Shown here: positions 11,333 to 23,800 of the stretch, piece after piece
Numbering within the stretch: position 1 is the first letter of the stretch
Layout: each line of letters opens with the position of its first letter
NCBI GenBank assembly: GCA_024509875.1
Contig: JAMPIV010008089.1
Location: forward strand, 57,501-121,500
DNA from: Oreohelix idahoensis
Lineage: Eukaryota; Mollusca; Gastropoda; Stylommatophora; Oreohelicidae
DNA: 64,000 nt
Reading direction: 5' to 3'
The notes under the pieces: generated by a model
Seen by the model: the letters and a program-made list of their open reading frames with translations, nothing else
Databases searched by the model: none
Told to the model about the DNA's origin: nothing
Translations under genes and position numbers: made by a program

Positions 11333-12318
11333 ATGGCAAACTACTGGATGTACAATGCCAAGAAATCCATAATGGCTAATCTGAATACTACGCAAAGATC
11401 TGGTGGTGAGGCCCCCAGGCCAGGCAGATCATATTTAACTGGGGAAGAGATCGTTGGCAGCATCAGTACAGGTAATCGTGATGACGGCCAAAAGCCTGAC
11501 TGTGTTACCACGGAAAACCATGTCATCGGTCTTAGAAAAATAATCAAAATAGGAACATGGAACGTCAGAAGCTTATACCAAGGAAAACAGTACATAGTGA
11601 AGAACGAGATGGAAAGGCTAAACATCGATATCCTGGGCATCTCAGAGCACAGATGGTCGGGCCAGGGACACTTTTCGATTCCATCAGGAGGAACATTCAT
11701 ATACTCAGGCAAAGAGAGAGGAGGTCAGAGCGGCGTCGGCTTCTACCTGTCTAAAAGGACAGCTGCCTCCCTATTAGGATATAATCCCATAAATGACCGC
11801 ATTGTCACAATCAGACTGAAAGGAAAAAGAAAGAACATCACAATTATACAAACATATGCGCCAACAGCAGCTGCTGAAGAACAGGAAATTGAAGATTTTT
11901 ACAATGAACTGCAAAATGCATTAGAGAAAGCAAATAAGCAAGATATTAGGATAATAATGGGAGATTTTAATGCCAAAGTTGGAAACGAAAGATTAGAACA
12001 TGAAAAAAGAGTGAAAGGAAGTTATGGATTGGGCCAGAGAAATGAGAGAGAGGAGAACGCTTGACAACATTCTGCCTAGAAAACAACCTAGTCATCACGA
12101 ATACTCTTTTTATGCAACACCCTAGAAGACTATATACATGGACGTCACCGGACGGAAAAAGCAAGAACCAAATAGATTATATCTTAATACAACAAAGGTG
12201 GCGATCTTGTATCTCATCCATCAAGACGTTCCCAGGAGCAGACTGTGACTCCGACCATGAACTTCTTGCTGCAAACTTCAAGATCAAATTGAAAAAGTCG
12301 TTACAAGCGACAAAGTAA
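11333..12318 (+). pseudogene. LINE M endonuclease domain, one stop/frameshift
   Basis: GTWNVRSLYQGK (about 11553) opens the EEP fold, followed by LGISEHRWSGQGHF, VTIRLKGKRKNITIIQTYAP, IIMGDFNAKVGNE and, in a second frame from 12061, NLVITNTLF, YTWTSPDGKSKNQIDYIL and DSDHELLAANF. The switch of frame near 12060 is a short indel. All catalytic residues (Asn, Glu, Asp-Asn, Asp-His) are present across the two frames. Confidence 0.85.
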
Positions 12319-12825
12319 TACGTTATGACACAAGCGCCATACCAGAAGAGTACAGTGTCGATATTCAGAACAAATTTGACATTCTTATGGCAGTACAGGA
12401 GGAAATGACACCAGATGAACTTGCTAATAACATCAGAGATGTATATATTACAAATGCACAGAGGTTAATTCCTAAAAGAAGTATAAAGAGACGAGAATAC
12501 ATCTCAGACGAAACACTGAAGTTGGTGGTAGAGAGAAGAAAAATGAAGTCCAAAAAAGATACAGAAAATCAGGAGTTGTACAAGGAATACACAAAGCAGA
12601 TTAAAAAACGAGTCAGACAAGACAAACAACAATACATAAACGACACCTGCAGGAAAATAGAGGAAATGCGCGAACAGGGATTGAGTAAGAATATGTTTTC
12701 TGAAGTAAGAACATTGAAAAAACAGCAACTTTAAATCATCACCCCGAGCAATAAACGACAAGAAAGGCGACACTCTAACAGAACGTAAAGATATTCTGAA
12801 CAGATGGAAGGAGTACTGTCAAGAA

Positions 12826-14405
12826 ATGTATACGGAAATAAACAAAGCGGCAGATAACAACGTCATGAATGAAGCGGAACGTGAACCAGAACCTACCATA
12901 GAGGAAGTCCGGAATGCAATCAAACACTTAAAAAGTGGAAAATCTCCTGGTTGTGATGAAATAACAGCTGAAATGATACAGGCAGGAGGAGAAGGCAGCG
13001 CTCGTATATACCATGCATTATGCTGCAAGATCTGGCAAAGCGGAATTTGGCCCAAGGAATGGAAACGATCAATTTACATACCCTTGCCAAAAAAGGGCAA
13101 CCTGAAACTGTGCACAAACTACAGAACTATAGCTCTTATAAGCCATGCCAGCAAAATACTTTTACAAATCATAATGAAAAGGATGCAACAAAAGCTAGAA
13201 ACAGAAATAAATGAAGTACAGGCGGGTTTTCGACCAGGTAGAGGCACTAGAGATCATATATTCAACATGAAGATCATCATAGAAAAGTGTAGAGAATTCA
13301 ACGTTGACCTACATACTTGTTTCATTGATTACACCAAAGCTTTCGATTGTGTACAACATCAGCAGTTATGGGCTATTATGAAAAATATGGGATTTCCAAA
13401 CCACCTTATACAACTCATCGCACTGCTGTACCAAGAACAACAGGCAGCCGTAAGAATAGAGGGGAAACATCAGAATGGTTTGAAGTACAGAAAGGAGTAA
13501 GACAAGGCTGTACCCTTTCCCCTTACCTGTTTAACATTTATGCCGAGAATATCATGAGAAACGTAAGAGATGACCAAGAACACACAGAGTTTGACTCATT
13601 TAACATCGGCGGGTACCAGATCCCAGAAATCAGATATGCTGACGACACAGTCCTCCTATCGACCAACCCAAAAGGACTTGAACAATTACTTCTGTCCACC
13701 AAAAAACACAGCGAGGCCCAGAATCTATACCTAAACACCAAGAAGACCAAAGTATTGACAACAGACAAAGTAAAGACCAAACCAGAAATTGAAATGGATA
13801 ACGAAGAACTGGAAAGTGTCAATGAATTCGAATACTTAGGATCAATCATTAACAGCTCTGGCGACTGTGCAGTAGAAATTAAAAGAAGACTTGCAATTGC
13901 TTCACATAAGCTAATACAGATGAAAAACCTATGGCAAGGCACAAGCAAAGAAACAAAGTTACAACTGATCAGAGCATGTATATTCCCAGTAGCAACATAC
14001 GGCTGCGAGACTTGGACACTCAATAAAACAGTTGCAAAAAAGATTACATCATTCGAAATGAAATGCTACAGAAGGATGTTGAGAATACCCTGGACAGAAA
14101 AAAAGACCAACAGAGAAGTACTGCACTCACTAAACGTACAGGAACATTGGCTCCTAAATACCATCGCAATAAGGAAGCTGAAATTTGTCGGTCATATAAA
14201 AAGACATAATAGTCTGGAAAAAACAGTGATGGAAGGCATGGTCCCTGGAAAAAGGGGAAGGGGTCGACCTAGACGACGGTGGACCCAGGACATCACAGAG
14301 AGTCTGAACTTGTCTTTGGCTGATGCAGGTCGACTTGCCCAGAATCGTGATGCGTTCAGAGCAGCTGTAATGGAGACAACGTTCTGGAAAGAATATGCCA
14401 CATGA
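12826..14405 (+). pseudogene. LINE M reverse transcriptase and C-terminal tail, one frameshift
   Basis: 12826-13500 carries KSGKSPGCDEITAEMIQAGG, NYRTIALISHASKILLQIIM, QAGFRPGRGTRDHIF and CFIDYTKAFDCVQ. The frame shifts around 13480, after which 13490-14405 carries KGVRQGCTLSPYLFNIYAEN, the catalytic EIRYADDTVLLS, FEYLGSIINSSGD, TYGCETWTLN and RGRGRPRRRWTQDITESL. Only one frame change separates two long open blocks. The family uses this enzyme for target-primed reverse transcription. Confidence 0.88.
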
Positions 14406-14425
14406 TGATGATGGAAAAGAGCAGG

Positions 14426-14743
14426 AACAGAGACCAGATAGAGAACGACCTTATAAGAAAATGGATCTTGTGTTGTGACAGATAGACAAACAGACAGATG
14501 CAGCACTCGTAGATATTTTTCAAACCGCTTTCAGGAAAGTGGATGTAATGTCGTCAATAACTAATTAATCGCAGAATATAAACAACGAAGAAAATAACAG
14601 TGACCTCGCGGGACTAATAACAGGTACGAATTGCGATGTAATTTATGGGGGAACCCCCGCCATGTGACTCTGAGAACCAATCGAAAAAGGCAAACCCCTT
14701 TGCGCAAAGAATATGCGCATATAGAATCTTTAGTGACAACAAA
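14426..14743 (+). promoter_or_regulatory. putative unk promoter / 5' untranslated region
   Basis: This 318-bp stretch lies between the end of LINE M (with its target duplication) and the unk start codon. It holds a CCAAT box at 14677-14681, a small hairpin GGGGGAACCCCC near 14647, and two TGCGCA half-sites at 14701-14706 and 14714-14719 that resemble NRF-1 half-sites. No TATA box is evident near the start. The transcription start cannot be placed from sequence alone and could lie upstream of LINE M. Confidence 0.4.
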
Positions 14744-14805
14744 ATGCCGTCGGCTTCAGATTCTCTGTTAGCCCCCGTTCAAACAGAAAAACCACATCAT
14801 TATAT
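14744..14805 (+). CDS. unk: unk coding exon 1 (start codon)
   Basis: The exon opens MPSASDSLLAPVQTEKPHHY and ends two bases into the next codon, before a strong donor GTAAGT at 14806. The A of the start codon is preceded by CAAA, so there is an A at -3. The EKPHHY motif directly before YLKEF is what the family has at its N-terminus, which fixes both the start and the exon join. The following intron is only 93 bp (14806-14898), the shortest in the gene. Confidence 0.92.
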
Positions 14806-17800
14806 GTAAGTAACACCAAGCTTGATAATATGTCATGTATGTTGACATACCAGCTTTTTATTTCGTCAAACTTCAATAAACGACACTTTCTTTTGCAGGT
14901 ATTTGAAAGAATTTCGCACTCAACAGTGCGAGCTCTTTCTTCAGCACAAGTGTCAACAACACAGACCTTTCACTTGTTTTAACTGGCATTTTCTGAACCA
15001 GAGACGAAGGCGACCCGTTCGGAAACGAGATGGCACGTTTTCATATAGCCCTGATATCTACTGTACAAAATATGATGAAACAACTGGAATATGTCCTGAC
15101 GGAGATGAGTGAGTATTTTCTCTTTTTCAAAATTTGGTGGGAAATAGCGTAATTTTATTGTCAGCTGCAAATAAGTTATTATTGCTTTTTCTGACACTTT
15201 CTTGTATGCTGCATCATAAGAATTGATACAGCTGTTATCAGAATTGATTCTTATAGCCGTTCACAGTACTGGTGCACGGTTTTTCATGCGTTGGCCATTA
15301 AAATTTCACTTGATTGGACGATATTATCAGAACTGAACGTCGCGTGTGTCGTGTAAACAAACATGGCAGCCATCTTTGTGATTTAGTGTGAACCAAATTC
15401 GAAAAGAGAATTTAATGCCGCCGGCAGTAAAATGAAGAGTTGAATGTTGTTGCTGTTATATGAGTCATTTTAAAAATTCATTTTCAACATGCCATTCTTA
15501 AAATCTGTGGTAAATTAAACGAGAGTGCACTGCTAGCTGTTGTGTAACTGACTAGGCCGTCTCGAGTCCGAGAAGTTCGAGGCCGTCGAGAAAATGCAAC
15601 AAAGAAAATCACGTATTCAGCTAAATTTAGGCGCTATATGTGCTTGATGAAATGTTAGATTCCTCATGTGTGTAAATCCCGCAGTGTTTGCATATATTAT
15701 TTGTGATATATTTTTGACTATTTGTTAGTTTTATTCCGACAAAGTATTTGTAGCATGAAAACATAAACAGCTGAGGTCTAAAAATAGGTCTTGTTGTGTG
15801 AGGCCTTGACCTGATGTTGAACTTAACATGACGTAGGCCTCCATTGACAAAAAAAAAACATTGTTATTTACCGCTTGTGTGATGTCAGAGTATAAAAATA
15901 GTTATGTTCGTTTGCTGGGAATAGTTAACCCAGACCAGGCAGCAACAGCCATATGAGGGTTTAATTGTTCTGTAATTGTAATACCAGTAGGCCTACCCTC
16001 TCATCCGCCCTCCACTTGCACATTTTATGCTTTAAATAACTGTTGGATCATCCTGACCTTCCCACAACCAAAGTCGTACTTCTAAATAGAGTTATGATCA
16101 GAGACATAAAGTAGTTGGCATAACCTAATGGTTAAGACAACAGCTGTTTGCAGCATAGTGTATATGCTGTGTTAACTCTTTGACTCCACAGCAACGCTCT
16201 GAGCGTTGCAAAATTCAACACGCCGTGCCCCAGCAACGCTCAGAGCGTGGTTTTTAGTTTATCACGAATAAACCCTAAAAATCGTCCGCTTAATGCAGTT
16301 CATATATTAAAACTCGTAGAATGACTTCCGCTACTATTTAAACAACTAATTTGACTTTAGTTAATCAGCACATGTGCGTGTTTTGATGTTATTGTCACAA
16401 TTTTTTTGAAGATTCGCGTGTTTACGTTTTTCGTTGTTTTTGCTAGAGAAATATGTCACGCTTTATATTTACATTTTCTAAGTCTCCTAAGCAAATAATT
16501 GTGTCAAACTACTTTGAAACATTGCTGACATTGATGATGATTGTTTGGTAGTCACAGTTTGTTGTCAAAATACGGAATATATGCAGAAAAGCTAGACACA
16601 CTAGATTTAGTTGATGAGTGGGCGTAGTCATATTCTGGCCGATCAAAAAGCAACAAAACTAGACCTACCGTAACATCTAATCACTAGTTCTTGGTAGAAG
16701 ATGAAGCTAGGGATACTATTAAAACATTAAACAAGAGTAAAAAAGTATTTATATGACGTTATTCTTATTTATTTGTTTGAAAATTACGTAATGCACGATT
16801 GCATAATTTATTTTTTTCTTACAAAGAACCACGGAAAAACTGGTGCGAATAACACTAAATGTACTAATTTTGGCCATAAGCATGTTTTTTTTTACTTTGT
16901 ATATGGATTAACTTGACGTTTGAAGACTAAAAAAGAAAGTTTTATTGTCTACGACAGTAATTTGTCTTTGGTAAGATCGTATTCTACAGTCAACTTTTTA
17001 GCGTTTTTCAATTTTACACCCACAAAAAAAGTCTGGCACAGCGTGCAAAATAACTCTGGAATGAAAGAGTTAATCAAACAGCTGTATTTATGGTGTGGGG
17101 GCCTGAGTGCAAGAGCTTCAGAGTTTTGAAGTCTGCATATGGTAGCAGATGTTTATCGCTGTTCACTATTATGTGTGTTTTTTTTTTTTTTTAATAAAAA
17201 ATTTTGAAGCTATTTCAAAGATACTATTTAGAATGCACACTCCATCATCCTAAATACACATGGAAAGATGAGCAACTAACAAAATCTAATAAGTTTGTAC
17301 TGAAGTTGTTTAACTATGGCTGCTGAGCTTCTCACTCTTTTGCAGCCAAAACCAAGTTGAAGACTCCTTGGTACTATCTACAATGTAGATCAGTGTTTCC
17401 AAAACTTTTTTTGGATCACCGCTCCCAGGGCATGTCCCCAGTGCAAACCACACACACCACCCACCCACCCCCCTGCATTTCCCCACAGTACATTTAAAAA
17501 ATGTTAAAAAAAAAAGTGAAAAATAAGAGCAATTGCTAATACAGTAACAACTAATTGCTCTATTTATTACATTCTAAAATAAAGCTACAGATACACTTAT
17601 TTATTAACTTAATTTAAACAAGAACAACTTAATTATTTTATCCAGTATAACAAACAGCAGTATGCGAGAGTAAATTAGTGACAAACTTACTTCATTTTAA
17701 CTTCAGTGAGATGGATGTGCCTGGTGTAGTGATATCAGCTTCTCAACATCAGGCATAAAGTTACTTAGAAGGAGTCTCAGATCCCCACGTTCAGTAATCT

Positions 17801-20800
17801 GCAGTCTGTTTCTCTGCTTCGAAAGAAGTTGGACAACCGCGCTGACACCACGCTCTACTAAATACGATGTTGGAAAGGCAATACAGAACATCTTAACCTT
17901 TCCCCACACTGCAGTATAGCGTTCAGAGATTTTTTTCTCCAACCAAAAGTCTTGATATGATTTTTTGAATATTGGCTTAAGCTTGTCATGTTTTTTTTTA
18001 GCGAAATCTGTTCCTCTTCCACCCTTCCTAATTCCTCACATTGCACGTGTCCAGGAATTGATTTATTATCCAGTCTGGAATAGTAATCAAAACAAAATCC
18101 TGAAACCTCTAAGACATGTCTTTATGTAGCATATCTAGGTGTGCACAATATACTTGAAGATTATCCTCTGGTATTTTGTCTTTCTCTTCCAACTCTAAGA
18201 GGCTGGGAAATTGGATTAACTCGCGACGGCCAATATTACTTTGAATAGCGTTAATTTGGCCAGAAACGTGGATACAACAGATTTGACTTTTATAAGATTA
18301 ATATCATTTCCTTGCAGTTGTAGATTTATTTCGTTAAACTTTGTGAATAAATCTGACAAATATGAAATGTTATGCCTGATATTCGTTAGTTCTGTACTGC
18401 TAAATATCAATCAATACCCTTTAGCTCCCAGAGGAGCATAGGCCTTCAACAAACACATGCCAAGTCTTCCTGTCCTGTGCCACCCGCTCTAGTTCTTTCC
18501 ATGCTTTCCTCATCATTTTCACCTCTGTATCCTGTTCTCTTCTCCATGTGTTTGTTTGGTCTACCTCTGCCTCTCTTTCCCTGTGGATTCCAGAACAAGG
18601 ACTGCCTTGTAATGCAATCAACAGGTCTCCTCATTGTGTGGCCTATCCATCGCCAGCGTCTTCTTCTCAACTCTTGTTCCACTGGTACTTGTCTGGTTCT
18701 TGTCATCAGTTCCACATTTGTGACTTTGTCATACCCTTTAGGTCCTTCTGTTCTACACAAGCATCCGTTTATAAAAGTCTGTAGCTTTTTGGTTGTTGTT
18801 TTTATTGCTCTCCATGTCTCAGAGCCATACAATAGGACTGACTTCACATTTGAGTTGAAGACTCTTATTTTCATGTTGGATTTGATTTCTCTTGTTCTCC
18901 ATATGTTTCCCAGTGCAGTGAAAGCTCCTCTTGCGTTTTGTATTCTTATTTTGATATCACTGTCTGTCCCTCCAACTTTGTCTATACTACTGCCAAGATC
19001 TGTGTACAATTCTGCATCTTTTAGTGGTGTTTCTTCAAGTTCAACCTTGTTATCATTTCTTGCATTTATTCTCATAATCTTTGTCTTTTTCCTGTGTATT
19101 TTCTTGCCCATTTGTTGTGAGCTCTTATCGAAAATTTTCATTTTCTCTTGCATCTGATTATTGTTATGGGACAGAAGAGGCAAGTCATCTGCAAAATCCA
19201 GATCATCAAGCTGATAAGTCAAATTCCACTGGATTCCATTTCTTTTGTGTGATGTCAATGTTTTCATAACCTGCAAGTCTTTAAAGAATTCTACCACACT
19301 TCAAAAAGAGCATAAAAGCGTCTCAGACAATTTCCTTTTGAGAGCCATCTGACTTCTGTGTGCATCAGCAAACGTTCAAACTGTTCATCATTCTCATTAC
19401 AAAGCTCTCAAAATAGTCTAGAATTGAGCATGGGACTTAATTTTGTTTATCGCTGCGCTAACAGTATTTAATGATTTGTGAAGCCGATCGCTTAGATTTT
19501 TTGCGACAGGATGTTGTCTGTGAATTACACAGTGTATTGTAAATATACCAGGTACAGCTTCTTTTAAGAACACAATAAACCCGCAGTAACAACCTATCAT
19601 TGATGGTGCCCCATCTGTTGCACAAGCAAGAATGTTAGTAAGCGGAATGTAATTCTCTTTGAAAAATTGCTCAACTACCCAAAATATGGACTCCCCTTTT
19701 GTATCAGTTACTAGTTGCTTCGGGAGTAAACCCTGAGGATAAATCCGGAGTCTGAGTCCCTAAGCCAGTCTAATGTTGATTCGACATTATTCTGGCAACT
19801 CCTGCGACGTGGCTGGTACCAAACTATCGGCTACTGCCGTTCCTTTGGATCTACCGGATGCGTAGAGAGGGGGAACATGCTGTATGGGCAACAGCTTGAT
19901 CTCCATATAACTGTGCCCAAGCTCGCGCCCTGGAGAGGACACTCCAGCTTCACCCTATAGGTGTCGGCAAAACATGGGAAGTAGCAGTTACCGGTTGCGC
20001 CTGGCGGGCTTTGGAACGGTGAGCAAGAAGGACTACACATTGGCAAGGGAAAGATCTTAATAAAACTAGAGAACACGGAGTAGGTTTTGTGGTCAAATAA
20101 TCGCTAACTAAAATGGTTGATCCAGGTGAGAATGGATCAGAACGCCTGTTAACGCTCCGCCTGCAAACTAGCACATGTCCCATCACCTTTGTCAGTGTGT
20201 ATGCTCCTACTCTGTACTCTGCCTCAGAAGCTAAAGATGAGTTCTACAAGAATCTAGCAGCAGTCATCAAAAGCATACCAAGGCAAGAACAGCTTGTTCT
20301 CCTTGGTGACTATAACGCTAGAGTGGGTGCCGATAATGTTTCATGGCCTTCATGTCTGGGCAGGTTTGGTATTGGCAAGATGAATGATAATGGACAATGA
20401 CTCTTAGAGTTGTGTGTCCACCATGACCTCTGCGTGACCAACACCTACTTTCAGACAAAACCCCAGCATAAGGTGTCATGGAGATACCCACGATCCAAGC
20501 ACTGGCACCAACTGGACCTGATTCTCATCAGAAGGCCACTTTTCAGGTCTGTGCTCTCCACGCGCCCGTACCATAGTGCAAAACTGTGATACAGATCACT
20601 CCTTGGTTTTCTGCAGAATCAGAGCACAACCAAGAAAACTCTGTCATGTCAGACATGAAGGGAAACTACGCATTGATCCAGCAAGATGTCAGACCCTGTC
20701 ATGCTCGCTCAATTTACTGCGACCTTCAAGTAAGTGCTCAGTAGCCCTCAGCATGGTGATACTATTACAGAGAACTGGGAGCATCTACGGAACACCATTC

Positions 20801-23800
20801 AAAGTACTGCACTTGCCACCTTTGGTAAGAAAATGGCAAAGTAAAATGACTGGTTTGATGCTTCATCAGATGTGATGGCACCTGTCATTGAAGCTAAGCG
20901 CAGTGCTGTGAATGAATTAAAACGTTCACTGAGTGCTAGAACCCTACAGATCCTGAAGGCTACAAGAAGCAAAGTTCAACAAACTGCTGGATGCTGTGCA
21001 AATGACTATTGGCTCCAGCTCAGTGAGAGCATCCAGATTGCAGCGCAAACAGGCAACATTAGACAAATGTATGATGGTATAAAGAAAGCACTTGGCCCCC
21101 AAAAAAGTAAGACGGCACCGCTAAAAACCAATAGCAGAGAGAAGCTAACCGATAAGGGTAAGCAGATGGAGAGGTGGGTCGAGCTTTACGCTAGAGAAAA
21201 TACCCTTACGCCGGCAGCTCTTGATGCTGTCAAATGTCTGCCAACAATGGAGGAGCTGGATGCCGAACCAACATTAGAGGAACTCAGCAATGCCATTGAT
21301 AACTTGGCCTCTGGCAAAGCACCAGGCAGTGATGGGATTCCTCCTGATTTAATCAAATGCTGTAAGAGCATGCTGTTACATCCCCTGCATAGGATGCTGT
21401 GCCAGTGCTGGGAAGAGACAACTATTCCTCAAGACATGCAAGATGGCAAGATTGTAACACTGTATAAAAATAAAGGAGACAGAAGTGATTGCAATAACTA
21501 CAGAGGCATCTCTCTTCTTAGTATTGTTGGTAAGGTTTTTGCCAAAGTCATCTTAATGCGACTACACAAGTTAGCTGAGCGCATATATCCAGAGTCACAG
21601 TGTGGATTCCGAGCTGGTAGATCAACAACAGACATGATCTTCTCTCTCCGCTAGCTTAGGAAAAATCAAGAGAGCAGAAAAGGCCTTTATATATCGCCTT
21701 TATAGACCTCACAAAAGCATTTGACCTGGTTAGTAGGGATGGACTCTTCAAAATCCTCCTGAAAATAGGCTGCCCTTCTAAAATGCTGGAAATGATAAAG
21801 TCATTCCACGATGACATGAAGGGAACAGTCCAATATGCTGGAAGCACATCACAGCCGTGATGAGATTTCCGGCTGTGATGTGCTTCCACTGTACGAAGGA
21901 TGGCCGCCGACCGAGCAAAGTGGAATCAATTTGTTGTTGCCCTACAAGACGCCACCAGGCGTAATGGCCACTGACTGCTTTGACTGTCGACGGCTAAGGA
22001 TCAAAGAAGAAGAAGAAGACATCACAGCCCTTTGACATACGAAATGGAGTTAAACAAGGCTGTGTTCTGGCTCTCACCCTCTTCGGGATCTTCTTTGCCT
22101 TACTCTTGAAACATGCATTCAGAGATGCAACTGAAGGAATATGCCTTCATGCTAGGTCAGATGGCCGTCTGTTTAATCTTTCAAGACTGAAGGCAAAAAC
22201 AAAAATCAGAAGGGTCACTGTAAGAGACTTGTTGTTCACTGATGATGCTGCAGTCGTCACTCAAAGCCAACCGGAGTTTCAGAGCTTGATGAATCATTTC
22301 ACCAAAGCATGCAAGGACTTTGGCCTCACAATAAGTCTAAAGAAAACGAATGTGCTGAATCAGGATGTGGGTGCTGCACCAGTTATCACTATCGATAACT
22401 ATGAATTGGCAGTGGTGCACCACTTCACATACCTAGGGTCTACCATCAATGATGACAAACTCTCACTGGACACAGAAATCGGCATTCGTATTGGCAAAGC
22501 TGCAGCTACCTTTGCTCGCCTCACATCACGTGTTTGGAGAAACTCCAAACTCACAACGAAGACCAAACATTTACAGAGAGTGTCTAACACCACATCCATA
22601 CGGGCATCATGGCATCTCGTGGAAAGATAAAGTGACAAATGTCGAGGTGTTGTCACGTGCTGGCCTTCAAAGTATGTTTACACTGCTTAGACAGCACAGA
22701 CTTCGCTGGCTTGGCCATGTTCGCCGCATGAAAGATGGTCGCATCCCAAAAGATATCTTCTACGGACAATTAGCTGATAGCAAGAGAACAGTTGGGCGAC
22801 CACAGCTGAGGTTCAGAGATGTGTGCAAGAGAGATATGAGGGCACTGGACATGGATCCAGCAACATGGGAGGATGTAGCTGCCGATTACTAAGTGGCGAT
22901 GCTATTTACGGCGCCACCTCAGATTGGACGAAAAGAGGCTCACACAACAAGCAGAGAGGAGAAAATGCCGAAAGGAGCACCAGGAAAATAAGCAGCTGAG
23001 TGCTGCCACCTCAGGGGCGCATTCCCATAGTCAGTTATGACTGAAGGGGCTATTACTAGTTGACTCGTCCAAATGCAATGCAAATTCTGTTGTCCTAAGT
23101 ATGTTGCACAATGTGTTTTCAACATTCTCTGCCATTTCATCTATTCTTTTTTGAACAGAGGTATGGCTGAGTGAAATTGCTTTAATTATTGGTTAGTTGA
23201 CTAATGCATAACTGTACTCACAAACTCCCTTATAGCTGGCAAAATCAAATTTTCCTAGATTGTGTGACTTTTTCCAGATTTAGCTATCAGCAATGAAATT
23301 TTGTATGAAGCTCGCAAACCATCACAGCTTCGTTGTGAAGTGTTGACAAACATGTCACGGACAGTTTTACGTTTCTGAAAGTTTTCACGAAGTGACTGAA
23401 AATGTGTAAACTTTTATCTGTTTTATCAGGGTGAATTTTTTTCAAATGTCTGGAAGGTTTCATCGCCTCATTTGAAAAGGCCCTCTCACATAATAGACAC
23501 ATTGGCAGTTGTTGGTTATTTAGTGCTGGAATAAATTCATATTTTTTAAATCAGAGGCACATCTCCAATCCAACCTGCAAGTCTGGAAGGAAGAGCTGGA
23601 GAAGAGAGGGATGGTCATAAGCAGCTCTAAAACAAAATCCATGGTGATATCACGAGAAGAAAGAAAACACCAGATTAAGCTGGGAGAACAGGTCCTGGAG
23701 CAGGTCGACCACTTTAAATACCTCGGAGCTATTATAGACCGAAAAGGAGGCATCAAAGAAGAGTTGGCCACTCGAAAAGCAGCAGCTGGGAGACTTTTTT

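Larger units (their letters stand above)
10965..14411 (+). mobile_element. LINE family M, RTE-like, near full length, with 14-bp target duplication
   Basis: The element is framed by a perfect duplication TGGAAAAGAGCAGG at 10951-10964 and 14412-14425. It has about 370 bp of GC-rich leader, an AP endonuclease (11333-12318), a Lys/Arg-rich linker (12387-12734), a reverse transcriptase (12826-14110) and a C-terminal tail, and ends in a short ATG repeat (CATGATGATG). Coding is broken by a few frameshifts only, so it is one of the younger elements here. It lies directly upstream of unk in the same orientation. Confidence 0.9.
19718..23052 (+). mobile_element. LINE family C (RTE-like), near full length, decayed, with 10-bp target duplication
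   Basis: Framed by TTACTAGTTG at 19708-19717 and 23053-23062. A broken endonuclease (20113-20620) is followed by a reverse transcriptase (20872-22450) and a tail (22449-22892). A LINE E tail is inserted at 21857-22018. The 5' region 19718-20110 contains in-frame fragments of the endonuclease start mixed with stops. It sits inside the hAT2 transposase. Confidence 0.88.

Noticed and set aside
18477..19157. A 226-codon plus-strand open frame rich in Leu, Ser and Phe.
   Set aside because: It is the antisense of the LINE B2 reverse-transcriptase tail on the minus strand; the same antisense frame appears opposite B1 at 29600-30334.
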